Shown in pieces: positions 34,274-43,081 of a stretch of 64,000 nt of DNA (position 1 is its first letter; every line of letters starts with the position of its first letter). Under the pieces are notes generated by a model. It saw nothing but the letters and a program-made list of their open reading frames with translations. It was not told the DNA's origin and searched no databases. This DNA is from Kaistella soli (lineage in GTDB: Bacteria; Bacteroidota; Bacteroidia; Flavobacteriales; Weeksellaceae), in NCBI RefSeq assembly GCF_019038595.1, contig NZ_JAHOPF010000003.1:310001-374000 (forward strand), read 5' to 3'. The translations under genes were made by a program, and so were the position numbers.

Positions 34274-35953
34274 TTAACTTAAGCCTGTAATATTTCCGTC
34301 TTTATCGATGGACATTCTTTCTGCTGCGGGAATATTCGGTAAGCCGGGCATTCTCATCATGTCACCAAGAATCGGAATGATAAATCCTGCGCCTGCCGCA
34401 AATTCAAATTCTCTCACCGTGATTTTAAAATTAGTCGGTCTCCCGATTTTTGTTTCGTCATCGGTGAGCGATTTCTGCGTTTTTGCCATGCAGATCGGCA
34501 GCTTATCCAGGCCTAAATCATAGATGGTTTTCAGCTGGTTTTTAGCTTTTTGGGAATACACGACGCTGCTCGCTCCATACACTTCACGGGCAACCGTTTC
34601 AATTTTATACTCCACGGCATCTTCGGTTTTGTACAGAGGTTTGAAATCGTTTCCGCATTCGAATGCGCATCTTGCGACTTCCGCGGCAAGTTCTTTCATT
34701 CCTTCGCCGCCGTTGGTGAATTCATCTGCAATAATGGCTTTTACACCAAGTTTTTCGCACTCTTCTTTTACAAAATCGATCTCTTCAGCCGCATCATCCG
34801 CAAAATGATTAATGGCTACAATGGGTCTTAATCCAAACTTAAAAGAATTTTCAATATGTTTTTTCAGATTGTCGATTCCGTTTTTCACAAACTGCAGATT
34901 GGGTTTGTCGAATTCGCCTTTCTTCGTTGCGCCGCCGTGATAACGAAGCGCACGGATGGTCGCCACAAGGACAAGCGCATCAGGTTTCAGTTGGGCATAA
35001 TGGCATTTGATGTGAAAGAATTTTTCAGCACCCAGATCAGCGCCGAAACCAGCTTCTGTAACAACGAAATCTCCTAAAGAAAGTCCGGTTTTTGTAGCAA
35101 TAATCGTGTTGGTTCCCTGCGCGATATTGGCAAAAGGTCCGCCGTGAAGAATGGCCGGATTTCCTTCAAGAGTCTGTACCAAATTTGGTTTAATCGCATC
35201 TCTCAGTAAGATCGCCATTGCGCCTTCTGCTTTTAAATCTCTTGCGTAAATAGGTCTTTTATCGAAAGTGTAGCCGACGAATATATTTCCAAGGCGGTTT
35301 CTTAAATCCTCAAAATCTTTTGAAAGACACAGAATCGCCATCACTTCGGAAGCCGGAGTGATATTGAAGCCTTCTTCACGCGCAATGCCGTTGTTGGAGC
35401 CGCCCAAACCGATGACGATCTGGCGGAGACTTCGGTCGTTCATATCCATCACGCGTTTCCAGGTAATGGTTCTCGGATCGATATTTAAACTGAATTTTTT
35501 ATTCTGTAAATTATTATCGATCAAAGCGGAAAGTAGGTTGTTCGCTTTTTCAATCGCCGAGAAATCTCCCGTAAAATGTAAATTAATATCCACCATCGGA
35601 ATCACCTGAGCATAACCGCCACCGGCTGCGCCGCCTTTAATCCCGAAAACAGGGCCTAAACTGGGTTCGCGCAAAACCGCAATAGCTTTCTTTCCTATTT
35701 TATTCAAACCGTCGCAAAGGCCAACAGAAACCGTCGTTTTTCCTTCTCCTGCGGGGGTCGGATTAATAGCAGTGACTAAAACAAGTTTGGCTTTTTTAAT
35801 TTTTTCCTCGTCGATATAGGTTAAAGGAATTTTGGCTTTGTACTTTCCGTAATATTCTAAATCATCATTATCGATTCCTAATTTCTCAGCAATATGTTTG
35901 ATGTGCTGAATGTTGGCGGATTGCGCGATTTCTAAGTCGGTTGGGAAGTTCAT
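34274..35953 (-). CDS. fhs: Formate-tetrahydrofolate ligase
   Basis: A 559-residue enzyme, normal for the family. P-loop-like ATP site PTPAGEGKTTVSVGL near residue 67, then REPSLGPVFGIKGGAAGGGYAQ, and the C-terminal FAAGAGFIIPILGDMMRMPGLP. It makes 10-formyl-THF from formate, ATP and THF for one-carbon metabolism. Monocistronic on the minus strand. Confidence 0.97.
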   Translation of the reverse strand: MNFPTDLEIAQSANIQHIKHIAEKLGIDNDDLEYYGKYKAKIPLTYIDEEKIKKAKLVLVTAINPTPAGEGKTTVSVGLCDGLNKIGKKAIAVLREPSLGPVFGIKGGAAGGGYAQVIPMVDINLHFTGDFSAIEKANNLLSALIDNNLQNKKFSLNIDPRTITWKRVMDMNDRSLRQIVIGLGGSNNGIAREEGFNITPASEVMAILCLSKDFEDLRNRLGNIFVGYTFDKRPIYARDLKAEGAMAILLRDAIKPNLVQTLEGNPAILHGGPFANIAQGTNTIIATKTGLSLGDFVVTEAGFGADLGAEKFFHIKCHYAQLKPDALVLVATIRALRYHGGATKKGEFDKPNLQFVKNGIDNLKKHIENSFKFGLRPIVAINHFADDAAEEIDFVKEECEKLGVKAIIADEFTNGGEGMKELAAEVARCAFECGNDFKPLYKTEDAVEYKIETVAREVYGASSVVYSQKAKNQLKTIYDLGLDKLPICMAKTQKSLTDDETKIGRPTNFKITVREFEFAAGAGFIIPILGDMMRMPGLPNIPAAERMSIDKDGNITGLS

Positions 35954-36080
35954 ACTTTACAGATTTAAAGTATAAAATTACTGATAAGATTGCTTGAAAA
36001 CCCTATTTTGCTGCATGCTATTCGTCAGTTTTTAAAAATAGATCTTCCGGAGATGAATAGATTTTGATAAGAAAAAGCGC

Positions 36081-36118
36081 AAAAAAAATCCAACTTCAAA
36101 AATGAGTTGGATTTTTTT
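36081..36118 (-). terminator. Terminator after the 44-residue gene
   Basis: Arms AAATCCAACT / AGTTGGATTT with a 9-base loop and long A/T runs on both sides; on the minus strand it follows the small gene directly. Confidence 0.8.
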
Positions 36119-36253
36119 TTAAGCTGCCGATGTTTTGGCCATTGCTTTTTCCTGTTCTTTTCTGCTGTGTCTTTCTTCATATTTTTTCATGAAGTAACCG
36201 ATTGCGATCGGCGCTACCCACATCAGAATTTTTCTTAAAAGTGCTGGATTCAT
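36119..36253 (-). CDS. 44-residue single-pass membrane peptide
   Basis: A short frame starting MNPALLRKIL, with a hydrophobic segment MWVAPIAIGYFM (residues 11-22) followed by a highly charged tail (KKYEERHSRKEQEK) and an Ala-rich end. The frame ends exactly at a strong terminator, which supports expression. No family recognised; it looks like a small inner-membrane protein with a cytosolic tail. Confidence 0.65.
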   Translation of the reverse strand: MNPALLRKILMWVAPIAIGYFMKKYEERHSRKEQEKAMAKTSAA

Positions 36254-36361
36254 AATGTTTTATTTTTTCAGTATGATTTCAATTTTTAAGCCAAGTTGAA
36301 AATGAACCCGGTTTTTTTGTTATTTGCTGATCTTCGGACCAGCATTCAGCACTTTGGGGTA

Positions 36362-36697
36362 TTATTGTTTTTTACGCAGCGCTTCACCTTCGAAGGCAAT
36401 TCCTTTCCAGCCGAATTCGATGAAGTTTCTGATATTCTGGTGGTCGTTTCCGCCGGGATTTTTCAGTACGTCATCTCTGTAGAATTCACCAAAAAGATTC
36501 AGCACCTGTTCTTCGGATAAATTTTCCATTTTCCCCAGACTGAAAACTTTGCACGAACCGTTATTTTGGTTGGCTTCATTCACCAGGTTTCCGTTCGTGA
36601 ATTTCGTCGGCGTGAAATCGTAGTGTTCATCAATGTAGGCAATCACATCTTTAAAGGCTATGGTTTCAGTGGAGGTTTTGAGTTGGTCTAAGATCAT
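36362..36697 (-). CDS. HopJ type III effector family protein
   Basis: A 111-residue soluble protein matching the HopJ family (PF08888): AYIDEHYDFTPTKFTNGN, NEANQNNGSCKVFSLGKM, FGEFYRDDVLKNPGGND, and HQNIRNFIEFGWKGIAFEG. HopJ was named from a Pseudomonas syringae effector, but most members occur in bacteria without type III secretion and have no known function. I start at ATG 36697; a TTG at 36736 would add 13 unneeded residues. Confidence 0.87.
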   Translation of the reverse strand: MILDQLKTSTETIAFKDVIAYIDEHYDFTPTKFTNGNLVNEANQNNGSCKVFSLGKMENLSEEQVLNLFGEFYRDDVLKNPGGNDHQNIRNFIEFGWKGIAFEGEALRKKQ

Positions 36698-36782
36698 TTT
36701 ATTTTTATTTAATTCTTTAAGTGCTGAAAGTTCCAAATTATTTAGTGAATTCCCAAAACTTGTTTATATTTGATTGCTGACC

Positions 36783-36806
36783 ACCCGTTCTGCGATATCT
36801 TTTTCC
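36783..36806. repeat. Left-half copy of the intergenic repeat beside the HNH gene
   Basis: ACCCGTTCTGCGATATCTTT and the following TTCC resemble ACCCGCTTTTCGCTATATCT of copy B; the hairpin and right half are missing. It lies 10 bases before the HNH gene start. Confidence 0.5.
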
Positions 36807-36815
36807 AAATCGCCT

Positions 36816-38036
36816 ATGAAAAAATACCTAATGTTTTTCCGAGTAAACAATTCCCATATTGAAAATGGTACGGGAACTTGTATTTGGTGCAAAAAAAATG
36901 AAAAAACAAATATTGCCCACATTATTTCAAAAAAGCTATTGAAGAGTGATCACAAAAACAACAAACTTACAAATAGTGTTTGCGAAAAGTGTAATTCTTA
37001 TTTTGGAGAAAATATTGAAGATTGGATTTTCAAATATTCACCCATTAGTTTTTGGGTCGGAAGAGATATACTTAATGATATGACACTTGATGCAGATAGA
37101 AGTTTTATATATAAAAAGCTTTTCGTGTGGTTTAAAGAATATAAAGAATGGTTCGTAGCAACTAATATCAAAGGAAAAAAATTTCCATCGCAAATAATTA
37201 AAAAGGGTGATGGAAGATTTTATTTTTATATTTATAAAAAGGACAAATTAATGAGGGAAAACTACTTAATGGAAATCCAAGAGATAATTACACAATTACA
37301 AAAAAAAAATTATACCACTTACTTGTCCTCGCTACTTCCACATAATTTCCATTCCCGCATTTTTAGATTTAATGATACACCAATTGTGATTGCTCGAAAC
37401 GATGATCAAGCTGAATTGTTTATTAAAAAAATATTAGAGGTTAATGATGTAAAAAAAATTCTTTTGAAAAACTATAGGATGAGAAATAATGAACACCGCC
37501 ATCTTATAATATTCTATAAATGGTCGTTAAAAAAATATTCAAAGTTCTACTTGAAAATAATTTTTGAATATCAATCGCTGATAAAAGGATCAGAATTTGT
37601 TTTGGGAAAGGAATTTGACGATTTGAGAAAATCTGCAAAATTGAAAAACAACAGTTTTGTGGAACTTATGTTTCTTAATGGTCAGGGTTTTAATAGAAAG
37701 CTATTTCCACGAGGATATTTCCAAATAATAAAAGAGACCTTAGACAAAGAATTTAAAATACCAATTTTTGAATTAGAACTTTTGCAGAAATATACATTTT
37801 CTATGATATTGTATAAAAACCAAGGATATTTATGTGCTTCCTTAAAACTTTTTGAGATTGAGCAATTTAATATAGTTTTGGCCAAGATTGAAGCACCATT
37901 AGAAAGCATATATTTAATAACATATTCCGCAGATGATAACTCTTTAAATTTTTATGAGCCTGTAAATTCAATGGTGGATTTTGATGAGAAATTAGTATTA
38001 AATATGGAAGAGGCTAATCTTTATGACTTTAATTAA
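36816..38036 (+). CDS. HNH endonuclease-domain protein with long unknown C-terminal region
   Basis: A 406-residue protein. The N-terminus is an HNH domain of the HNH_5 type: CIWC (Cys22, Cys25), AHII (His35), and VCEKCNSYFG (Cys56, Cys59, Asn60). The remaining about 330 residues are Lys/Phe/Tyr/Ile-rich and match no family I recognise. The DNA is visibly more AT-rich than its neighbours, with many A-runs, suggesting recent acquisition. It is flanked by a half repeat on the left and hairpins plus a minisatellite on the right. A TTG 14 codons upstream is a less likely start. A defence or mobile nuclease is possible, not shown. Confidence 0.78.
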   Translation: MKKYLMFFRVNNSHIENGTGTCIWCKKNEKTNIAHIISKKLLKSDHKNNKLTNSVCEKCNSYFGENIEDWIFKYSPISFWVGRDILNDMTLDADRSFIYKKLFVWFKEYKEWFVATNIKGKKFPSQIIKKGDGRFYFYIYKKDKLMRENYLMEIQEIITQLQKKNYTTYLSSLLPHNFHSRIFRFNDTPIVIARNDDQAELFIKKILEVNDVKKILLKNYRMRNNEHRHLIIFYKWSLKKYSKFYLKIIFEYQSLIKGSEFVLGKEFDDLRKSAKLKNNSFVELMFLNGQGFNRKLFPRGYFQIIKETLDKEFKIPIFELELLQKYTFSMILYKNQGYLCASLKLFEIEQFNIVLAKIEAPLESIYLITYSADDNSLNFYEPVNSMVDFDEKLVLNMEEANLYDFN

Positions 38037-38058
38037 GATTTGGTCGTACAACCCCGCT

Positions 38059-38082
38059 GCGCAAAGTCTCCTGACTTTGAGC
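38059..38082. repeat. Hairpin after the HNH gene
   Basis: CAAAGTC, TCCT loop, GACTTTG, extended by outer GC pairs across one mismatch. No T-run follows on either side. Confidence 0.5.
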
Positions 38083-38100
38083 TTACCAGAATAAATCACA

Positions 38101-38135
38101 AACTCCGAAGTCTCCACACTTCGGAGTTCTTTTTT
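38101..38135 (+). terminator. Terminator downstream of the HNH gene
   Basis: Perfect 10-base arms AACTCCGAAG / CTTCGGAGTT with an 8-base loop, then TCTTTTTT. Confidence 0.85.
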
Positions 38136-38150
38136 ACCGTCCCCAAATCC

Positions 38151-38276
38151 TTCCGCAACCTTCAGAACTCATTCCGCAAGCGTCAGAAATGATTCCGCAA
38201 CTGTCAGAAATGATTCCGCAAGCTTCAGAAATCATTCCGCAAGTGTTAGAAATGGTTCCGCAAGTGTCAGAAATGG
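38151..38276. repeat. 21-base minisatellite, six units
   Basis: Six contiguous 21-base units (consensus TTCCGCAAGYGTCAGAAATG plus one base), starting at 38151, 38172, 38193, 38214, 38235 and 38256. Differences lie mainly at two or three positions per unit. The unit is a multiple of three, and the plus-strand frame reads as a 7-residue repeat I/V-P-Q-x-S-E-M. The rest of the 38037-38365 interval holds two hairpins and an AT-rich upstream region. Confidence 0.9.
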
Positions 38277-38365
38277 TAAAACAATATTGTTTACGGATTT
38301 CCGTAATTGATAATCTGTTTATTCTTTAATTTATTTGTTACATTTACAATTAAATACAAATAATT

Positions 38366-39070
38366 ATGGGAAATTCCGAAAACACAAATCCGCAAGACGG
38401 TAAGAAATCGAGAAGCAAATATGTTTCTGCAGAACAGCTGATCGCAAAAATGAAAGTTGCTTTCACCAATGCCAAAGAACCCGAAATATTATCGGAACTC
38501 GCAACCGTAGGCATTACCGAAACTCAGTTGGATGATCATCTTACAGAGATTGGCAATCTGGAGCAGCTGAGCCAGCAGCAGAAAATGGAGTATGGCGAGC
38601 AGTACGCCGAAACGGACAAATTCAATCTGAAGCGTGAGGAAATCGACGCTGCCTTTACCCGCCACCGCAACCTGGCAAAAATTGTTTTCAAAGGGGACCG
38701 CCAGGCCAACACCACTCTGGGGATAGAGGCAGGACGCAAACAGGCTTATGCGGCATGGTTTCAGCAGGTAAGTAATTTCTATGCGCAGATCCTGGCCAAC
38801 CCGGCTTTCAAAGCCAAAGCGGCCTCGGTAAACATTGACGATGCCACCATTGGTGCGCAGCAGACAGCTTTGGTGGCGATCTCTGCCCTGAAGGAATCTC
38901 AGAAAAAAGAACTCGGCGAAGCACAGCGCGCGACCGATATCCGGGATACCGCGCTGGATCTGCTTTACCCCAAATATACCCAGCTCGTCGCTTTTGCCAA
39001 AGTGCTTTTCCGTGATGATCAAACCCTGGAAAAACTGGGCATCATCGTAAAAAGGGAAAGGAGTTTCTGA
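38366..39070 (+). CDS. Helical protein of unknown function
   Basis: A 234-residue hydrophilic protein without signal peptide or membrane segment. It is predicted almost wholly helical, Ala/Gln/Glu/Lys-rich, like a four-helix bundle (e.g. LEQLSQQQKMEYGEQYAETD, YAAWFQQVSNFYAQILAN). No family recognised. The DNA is visibly more GC-rich than the preceding HNH gene, so the two are unlikely to share an origin. The minisatellite lies about 90 bases upstream. A 177-residue frame on the other strand is a shadow. Confidence 0.75.
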   Translation: MGNSENTNPQDGKKSRSKYVSAEQLIAKMKVAFTNAKEPEILSELATVGITETQLDDHLTEIGNLEQLSQQQKMEYGEQYAETDKFNLKREEIDAAFTRHRNLAKIVFKGDRQANTTLGIEAGRKQAYAAWFQQVSNFYAQILANPAFKAKAASVNIDDATIGAQQTALVAISALKESQKKELGEAQRATDIRDTALDLLYPKYTQLVAFAKVLFRDDQTLEKLGIIVKRERSF

Positions 39071-39106
39071 CAGGCCGGAAGACTTAACAGCAACTGTATC
39101 AATAAA

Positions 39107-39133
39107 AAAACCACCGAATAAATCGGTGGTTTT
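39107..39133. terminator. Bidirectional terminator between the helical-protein gene and pnp
   Basis: Arms AAAACCACCGA / TCGGTGGTTTT with a 5-base loop, preceded by an A-run. Confidence 0.8.
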
Positions 39134-39154
39134 GCTGTGATGCGTTTTCTTATT

Positions 39155-41389
39155 TTATCCTTTATTTTCAGGATTCTGTCCGCCGTTATTTTGCGGTCGG
39201 TCGTCTCTTCGCTGAGGTCTGTCACCTTGTGGGCGGTCTTCTCTCGGACGGTCTTCTCTAGCTGGTCTTTCTTCACGGGCCGGTCTTGGTAAAAGTACTT
39301 TTCTTGAAAGTTTCATTTTCTTACGGTCATCGTAACCCATGAATTTTACTTCTACCTGATCGCCTTCGTTGTAAGGAACTTTGTCCAGACGTGCCCATTC
39401 GATCTCAGAAATGTGTAGTAAGCCTTCAGTTCCTTTTGCAATGGCTACAAAAGCACCGAAATCCATTACTTTCACTACTTTTCCATTATATACTTCGCCT
39501 ACGGTAGGGACGAATGTAATTTCGTTGATGGCAGCGATGGTTGCATTGATGTTTTCTCTGTTAACCCCTGAAATTTCGATTCTTCCGATTTCGCCGATTT
39601 CTTCAATCGCGATAACGGTGTCGAAATCTTTCTGCATCTGCTGAATGATTTTTCCGCCAGGCCCGATTACGGCACCGATAAATTCTTTAGGAATTTCCAG
39701 TACTTCCATTTTCGGAGCGTGTGGTTTAACGTCAGGTCTTGGGGTGTCGATTGTTTTCAGCAATTCGTTCAGGATATGCAGTCTTCCGTCTTTCGCCTGG
39801 ATCAATGCTTTTTCCATAATATCCATGGTAAGACCTTCAACTTTAATATCCATCTGACAAGCGGTGATTCCGTCTGCAGTTCCTGTTACTTTAAAGTCCA
39901 TGTCACCTAAGTGATCTTCGTCTCCCAAGATATCGGAAAGTACAGTGAATTTGCCTGATTTAGGATCTGTTACCAATCCCATTGCAATTCCGGAAACCGG
40001 TTTTGAAATTTGAACACCTGCATCCATTAATGCTAAAGTTCCTGCACAAACAGTCGCCATAGAAGACGAACCGTTGGATTCTAAAATATCAGAAACGATA
40101 CGGATGGTGTAAGGGTTTTCTGAAGGAATCATTTTCGCCAGAGCTCTCTGAGCTAAGTTTCCGTGACCTACTTCTCTTCTTGAAGTTCCTCTCAAAGGTC
40201 TTGCCTCACCAGTGGAGAACGGCGGGAAGTTATAATGTAAGAAGAATTTCTGATCGTAATTAATCGCAACGGTATCCACCATGTTTGCATCTTTTACAGA
40301 TCCTAAAGTTACGGCAGTCAATGACTGAGTTTCTCCTCTTGTAAAGATCGCAGAACCGTGAGCTCCCGGTAAATAATCAACTTCTGACCAGATCGGACGG
40401 ATCGTTTCCGGGCTTCTTCCGTCTAAACGGATTTTGTCGTTAAGGATCATCTGACGCATTGCTTCTTTTTCTACATCGTGGAAATAGATTTTTGCGAAAG
40501 GTTCTACTGTTTCTAATTCTTCTTCAGAATACTGAGCTAAAAAGTCAGCTAAAACAGCCTGGAAGTTATCATGTCTTTCTTCTTTGGCAGAAGGAGTTTT
40601 AGCAACTTCCAATACTTTATCATAAGTCTGAGCCCAAACTTTTTCGCGGATTTCTTCGTTGTGATCTTCGTGAGAATATTCTCTTTTTGGAAGAGATTTT
40701 CCAACTCTCTCGGCTAATCTTTCCTGAGCGGCTACCTGAACTTTAATTTCTTCGTGTGCGAATTTGATCGCTTCGATCATTTCCTGTTCAGAAATTTCAT
40801 TCATTTCACCTTCTACCATTACGATTGAATCTTTAGTTGCTCCAACCATAATATTAAGATCAGCTTTCGCTAAATTCTCCATACTTGGGTTAACAACCAA
40901 TTTTCCGTCGATTCTTGCTACGGTAACTTCAGACATGGGTCCGTTGAACGGAATGTCGGTAATGGCGATTGCTGCAGAAGCGGCTAATCCGGCCAAAGAT
41001 TCCGGCATACATTCTTTATCATAAGAGATCAGGGAAATCATCACCTGAACTTCAGCATGGAAATCTGAAGGGAAAAGCGGACGCAAAACACGGTCAACTA
41101 ATCTCATCGTTAAGATTTCTTCGTCAGACGGTCTTGCTTCTCTTCTGAAAAAGTTTCCCGGGATTTTTCCTGCTGAATAAAATTTTTCTCTGTAATCTAC
41201 TGTTAAAGGTAAGAAGTCAACACCTGGTTTAGCGTCTTTGCTGGCTACAACTGTTGCAAGAAGCATCGTGCCTCCCATTCTTACTACTACAGCACCGTTA
41301 GCCTGTTTTGCTAACTTTCCTGTTTCGATGGTGATTTCTCTGCCATCGCTTAATTGAATTTTTTCAATAATTGCTTGTGGAGCATTCAT
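39155..41389 (-). CDS. pnp: Polynucleotide phosphorylase
   Basis: A 744-residue 3'-5' exoribonuclease. Two RNase PH domains ([20 protein letters not shown] in the first; [19 protein letters not shown] in the second), then a KH domain ([17 protein letters not shown]) and an S1 domain ([20 protein letters not shown]). The tail is an Arg/Pro/Asp/Glu-rich low-complexity stretch with repeated RPxREDRP units, a variable feature that may bind RNA or partners. It degrades RNA with phosphate. Confidence 0.97.
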   Translation of the reverse strand: MNAPQAIIEKIQLSDGREITIETGKLAKQANGAVVVRMGGTMLLATVVASKDAKPGVDFLPLTVDYREKFYSAGKIPGNFFRREARPSDEEILTMRLVDRVLRPLFPSDFHAEVQVMISLISYDKECMPESLAGLAASAAIAITDIPFNGPMSEVTVARIDGKLVVNPSMENLAKADLNIMVGATKDSIVMVEGEMNEISEQEMIEAIKFAHEEIKVQVAAQERLAERVGKSLPKREYSHEDHNEEIREKVWAQTYDKVLEVAKTPSAKEERHDNFQAVLADFLAQYSEEELETVEPFAKIYFHDVEKEAMRQMILNDKIRLDGRSPETIRPIWSEVDYLPGAHGSAIFTRGETQSLTAVTLGSVKDANMVDTVAINYDQKFFLHYNFPPFSTGEARPLRGTSRREVGHGNLAQRALAKMIPSENPYTIRIVSDILESNGSSSMATVCAGTLALMDAGVQISKPVSGIAMGLVTDPKSGKFTVLSDILGDEDHLGDMDFKVTGTADGITACQMDIKVEGLTMDIMEKALIQAKDGRLHILNELLKTIDTPRPDVKPHAPKMEVLEIPKEFIGAVIGPGGKIIQQMQKDFDTVIAIEEIGEIGRIEISGVNRENINATIAAINEITFVPTVGEVYNGKVVKVMDFGAFVAIAKGTEGLLHISEIEWARLDKVPYNEGDQVEVKFMGYDDRKKMKLSRKVLLPRPAREERPAREDRPREDRPQGDRPQRRDDRPQNNGGQNPENKG

Positions 41390-41460
41390 AAAATTTGTTT
41401 CGTCTTTGGCACTCCGTATTGAGTGCGGTTAAATATTTAATCTTTTTAAATTTTCGTGGG

Positions 41461-41468
41461 CAAATATA
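41461..41468 (-). promoter_or_regulatory. -7 box for pnp
   Basis: TATATTTG on the minus strand, 71 bases before the pnp start. The leader contains a 6-base hairpin GCACTC / GAGTGC (41409-41414, 41421-41426). Confidence 0.5.
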
Positions 41469-41680
41469 CGGTTTTTTCTTATAATTTGATTTTGAGGACG
41501 CTCCGTGCAGTGTTCGGTTTTTTGAAGCTAGTTCACGTTATTCTGTTGATGATTTCAGCGGGAGAGATTTTAGGGTCTGGAAGGTTTTAAAATTTAAAAT
41601 TTTTGAAATTTCGTCCTGGCTGATGTGCAAATGGCATATTTAATGTATAAAAAAAATCAAACAATTAAAAATTTAACATT

Positions 41681-41923
41681 ATGGGAATTTTATGGACACT
41701 TATTATCGGCGCAATCGCCGGATGGTTAGGATCACAAATCTTTAAAGGCGGCAGCCTTGGTTTAATAGGCAATATCGTTGTCGGAATTGTAGGTGGTGTA
41801 ATAGGATATTACCTGCTGGGAACAACATTTGGAACTGCAGTGATCGGTCAGATTCTGACAGGGGCTGTAGGATCTATTATTTTGCTTGCGGTTATCAATC
41901 TTCTAACCGGAAGACGGGTATAA
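41681..41923 (+). CDS. GlsB/YeaQ/YmgE family stress-response membrane protein
   Basis: An 80-residue membrane protein with three hydrophobic segments separated by Gly-rich turns (LIIGAIAGWLGSQIFKGGSLG, NIVVGIVGGVIGYYLLG, TGAVGSIILLAVINLL), the pattern of transglycosylase-associated/GlsB proteins. Function is poorly known; members are induced by general stress. It lies opposite and between rpsO and pnp. Confidence 0.92.
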   Translation: MGILWTLIIGAIAGWLGSQIFKGGSLGLIGNIVVGIVGGVIGYYLLGTTFGTAVIGQILTGAVGSIILLAVINLLTGRRV

Positions 41924-41940
41924 GCGTTAACCGGAATAAA

Positions 41941-41967
41941 AAAAAGCAACTCAGATGAGTTGCTTTT
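41941..41967. terminator. Bidirectional terminator between glsB-like gene and rpsO
   Basis: Arms AAAAGCAACTC / GAGTTGCTTTT with a 4-base loop, A-run before and T-run after. Confidence 0.85.
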
Positions 41968-41986
41968 TTTCTTTTGTAATGGAAGA

Positions 41987-42256
41987 TTATTTTCTAATTC
42001 CTAATTCAGCGATAATTGCTCTGTATCGTGCAATCTCTTTTTTCTTAAGATAATCTAATAAACTTTTTCTTTTACCTACCAACATTACCAAAGATCTTTC
42101 CGTAGCGTAATCGTGACGGTTAGCTTTTAAGTGTTGTGATAAGTGGTTGATTCTAAAGGTAAATAATGCAATTTGCCCTTCAGTACTACCTGTGTCTGTT
42201 TCAGACTTTCCATGTTTTGCGAAGATTTCTTTCTTCTTGTCAGTTGTTAAGTACAT
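41987..42256 (-). CDS. rpsO: 30S ribosomal protein S15
   Basis: An 89-residue S15, normal length: TGSTEGQIALFTFRINHLSQHL and the rRNA-contacting KRKSLLDYLKKKEIARY. It binds 16S rRNA early in 30S assembly. pnp lies downstream on the same strand, as in many bacteria, but a terminator and the opposing glsB-like gene lie between them. Confidence 0.98.
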   Translation of the reverse strand: MYLTTDKKKEIFAKHGKSETDTGSTEGQIALFTFRINHLSQHLKANRHDYATERSLVMLVGKRKSLLDYLKKKEIARYRAIIAELGIRK

Positions 42257-42292
42257 TCCAATATTATTTTAATGATTATTATGTAACGGGTG

Positions 42293-42300
42293 CAAAAGTA
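42293..42300 (-). promoter_or_regulatory. -7 box for rpsO
   Basis: TACTTTTG on the minus strand fits TAnnTTTG, 36 bases before the rpsO start. Confidence 0.5.
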
Positions 42301-42386
42301 CAACATTTTTCTTTTTTACGAAAACATTATTGCTTCTTTAAATTAGATTGATAGAATTAAATGTTAAAAATTTCTTAAAATTATTA

Positions 42387-42416
42387 TTGTTATTTCAACC
42401 AATGGCAGTATTTTTG
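42387..42416 (+). promoter_or_regulatory. Complete Bacteroidota promoter for the 42432 gene
   Basis: TTG (42387-42389), 19-base spacer, TATTTTTG (42409-42416). One of the two best promoter matches in the window. Confidence 0.65.
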
Positions 42417-42431
42417 CAAGTACAGATTCTA

Positions 42432-43001
42432 ATGAAAAATTTTTACGTATTTACCTTTGGTGCCATTTTTCTTCTGGCTGGCTTTCAGTCAGTTCATGCA
42501 CAGAAGGGCATTTTTTCCAGGGAAGTAAAGATGCAGAATATCATTTACTTCAACCCTGAAGTTTTCCCCGATATTGATGAAATAAAAGAGCCGACCTATT
42601 CGGCGTTTTATTCTGCTATTTCCGAACAAACCGGTCCTTTCCGTAATTATAAGATTCTCCGTGTTGATTCTTATATTCCTTATGATTCGGTAGATGTTGA
42701 AAGCATCAAAGAATACTGTAAAAATAACAACGCACAGCTTGCCATTGTTCCGAAAGTCAAATATTTCAAAGTGGGACTGGGAAAATATGTTTTTTCCAAC
42801 CAGGTAATTATCAGTATGAAACTCTACGATTCGCTGGGGAATTTCATTACAGAAACCGATTATGATACTTACAAAAAGAACGCAAGGATTCTGGGGTCTG
42901 CAGAAAATTCCATTAAAATAGGTACAACCGGCGCAATGACCAATATGGGAAAAACCCTAAGGAAATCTAAAAGCTATAACCTGAGCGTGGCGGACAATTA
43001 G
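42432..43001 (+). CDS. Secreted protein of unknown function
   Basis: A 189-residue protein with a signal peptide ([24 protein letters not shown]). I take the ATG at 42432; the longer frame would include the promoter at 42387-42416. The mature region ([34 protein letters not shown] as a beta-rich core) could be a small periplasmic or outer-membrane-associated domain. No named family is recognised. Confidence 0.78.
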   Translation: MKNFYVFTFGAIFLLAGFQSVHAQKGIFSREVKMQNIIYFNPEVFPDIDEIKEPTYSAFYSAISEQTGPFRNYKILRVDSYIPYDSVDVESIKEYCKNNNAQLAIVPKVKYFKVGLGKYVFSNQVIISMKLYDSLGNFITETDYDTYKKNARILGSAENSIKIGTTGAMTNMGKTLRKSKSYNLSVADN

Positions 43002-43054
43002 TTTTTTTCAAATTTAATCACACCCATTTATTCGTTAATTGTAAGTTTTTGAGT

Positions 43055-43062
43055 TATTTTTG
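43055..43062 (+). promoter_or_regulatory. -7 box for mgtE
   Basis: TATTTTTG lies inside the longest possible mgtE frame, which places the true start downstream at TTG 43082. Confidence 0.5.
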
Positions 43063-43081
43063 CAGTTCAACAGAGAAAATA

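Noticed and set aside
38151-38276. CRISPR array
   Set aside because: Units of 21 bases are directly adjacent with no unique spacers, and no cas genes are present; it is a minisatellite.
38489-39022. 177-residue minus-strand frame
   Set aside because: Antisense to the 38366 gene, whose plus-strand product has a coherent helical composition and a clean start; the antisense frame is Cys/Phe-rich without order.
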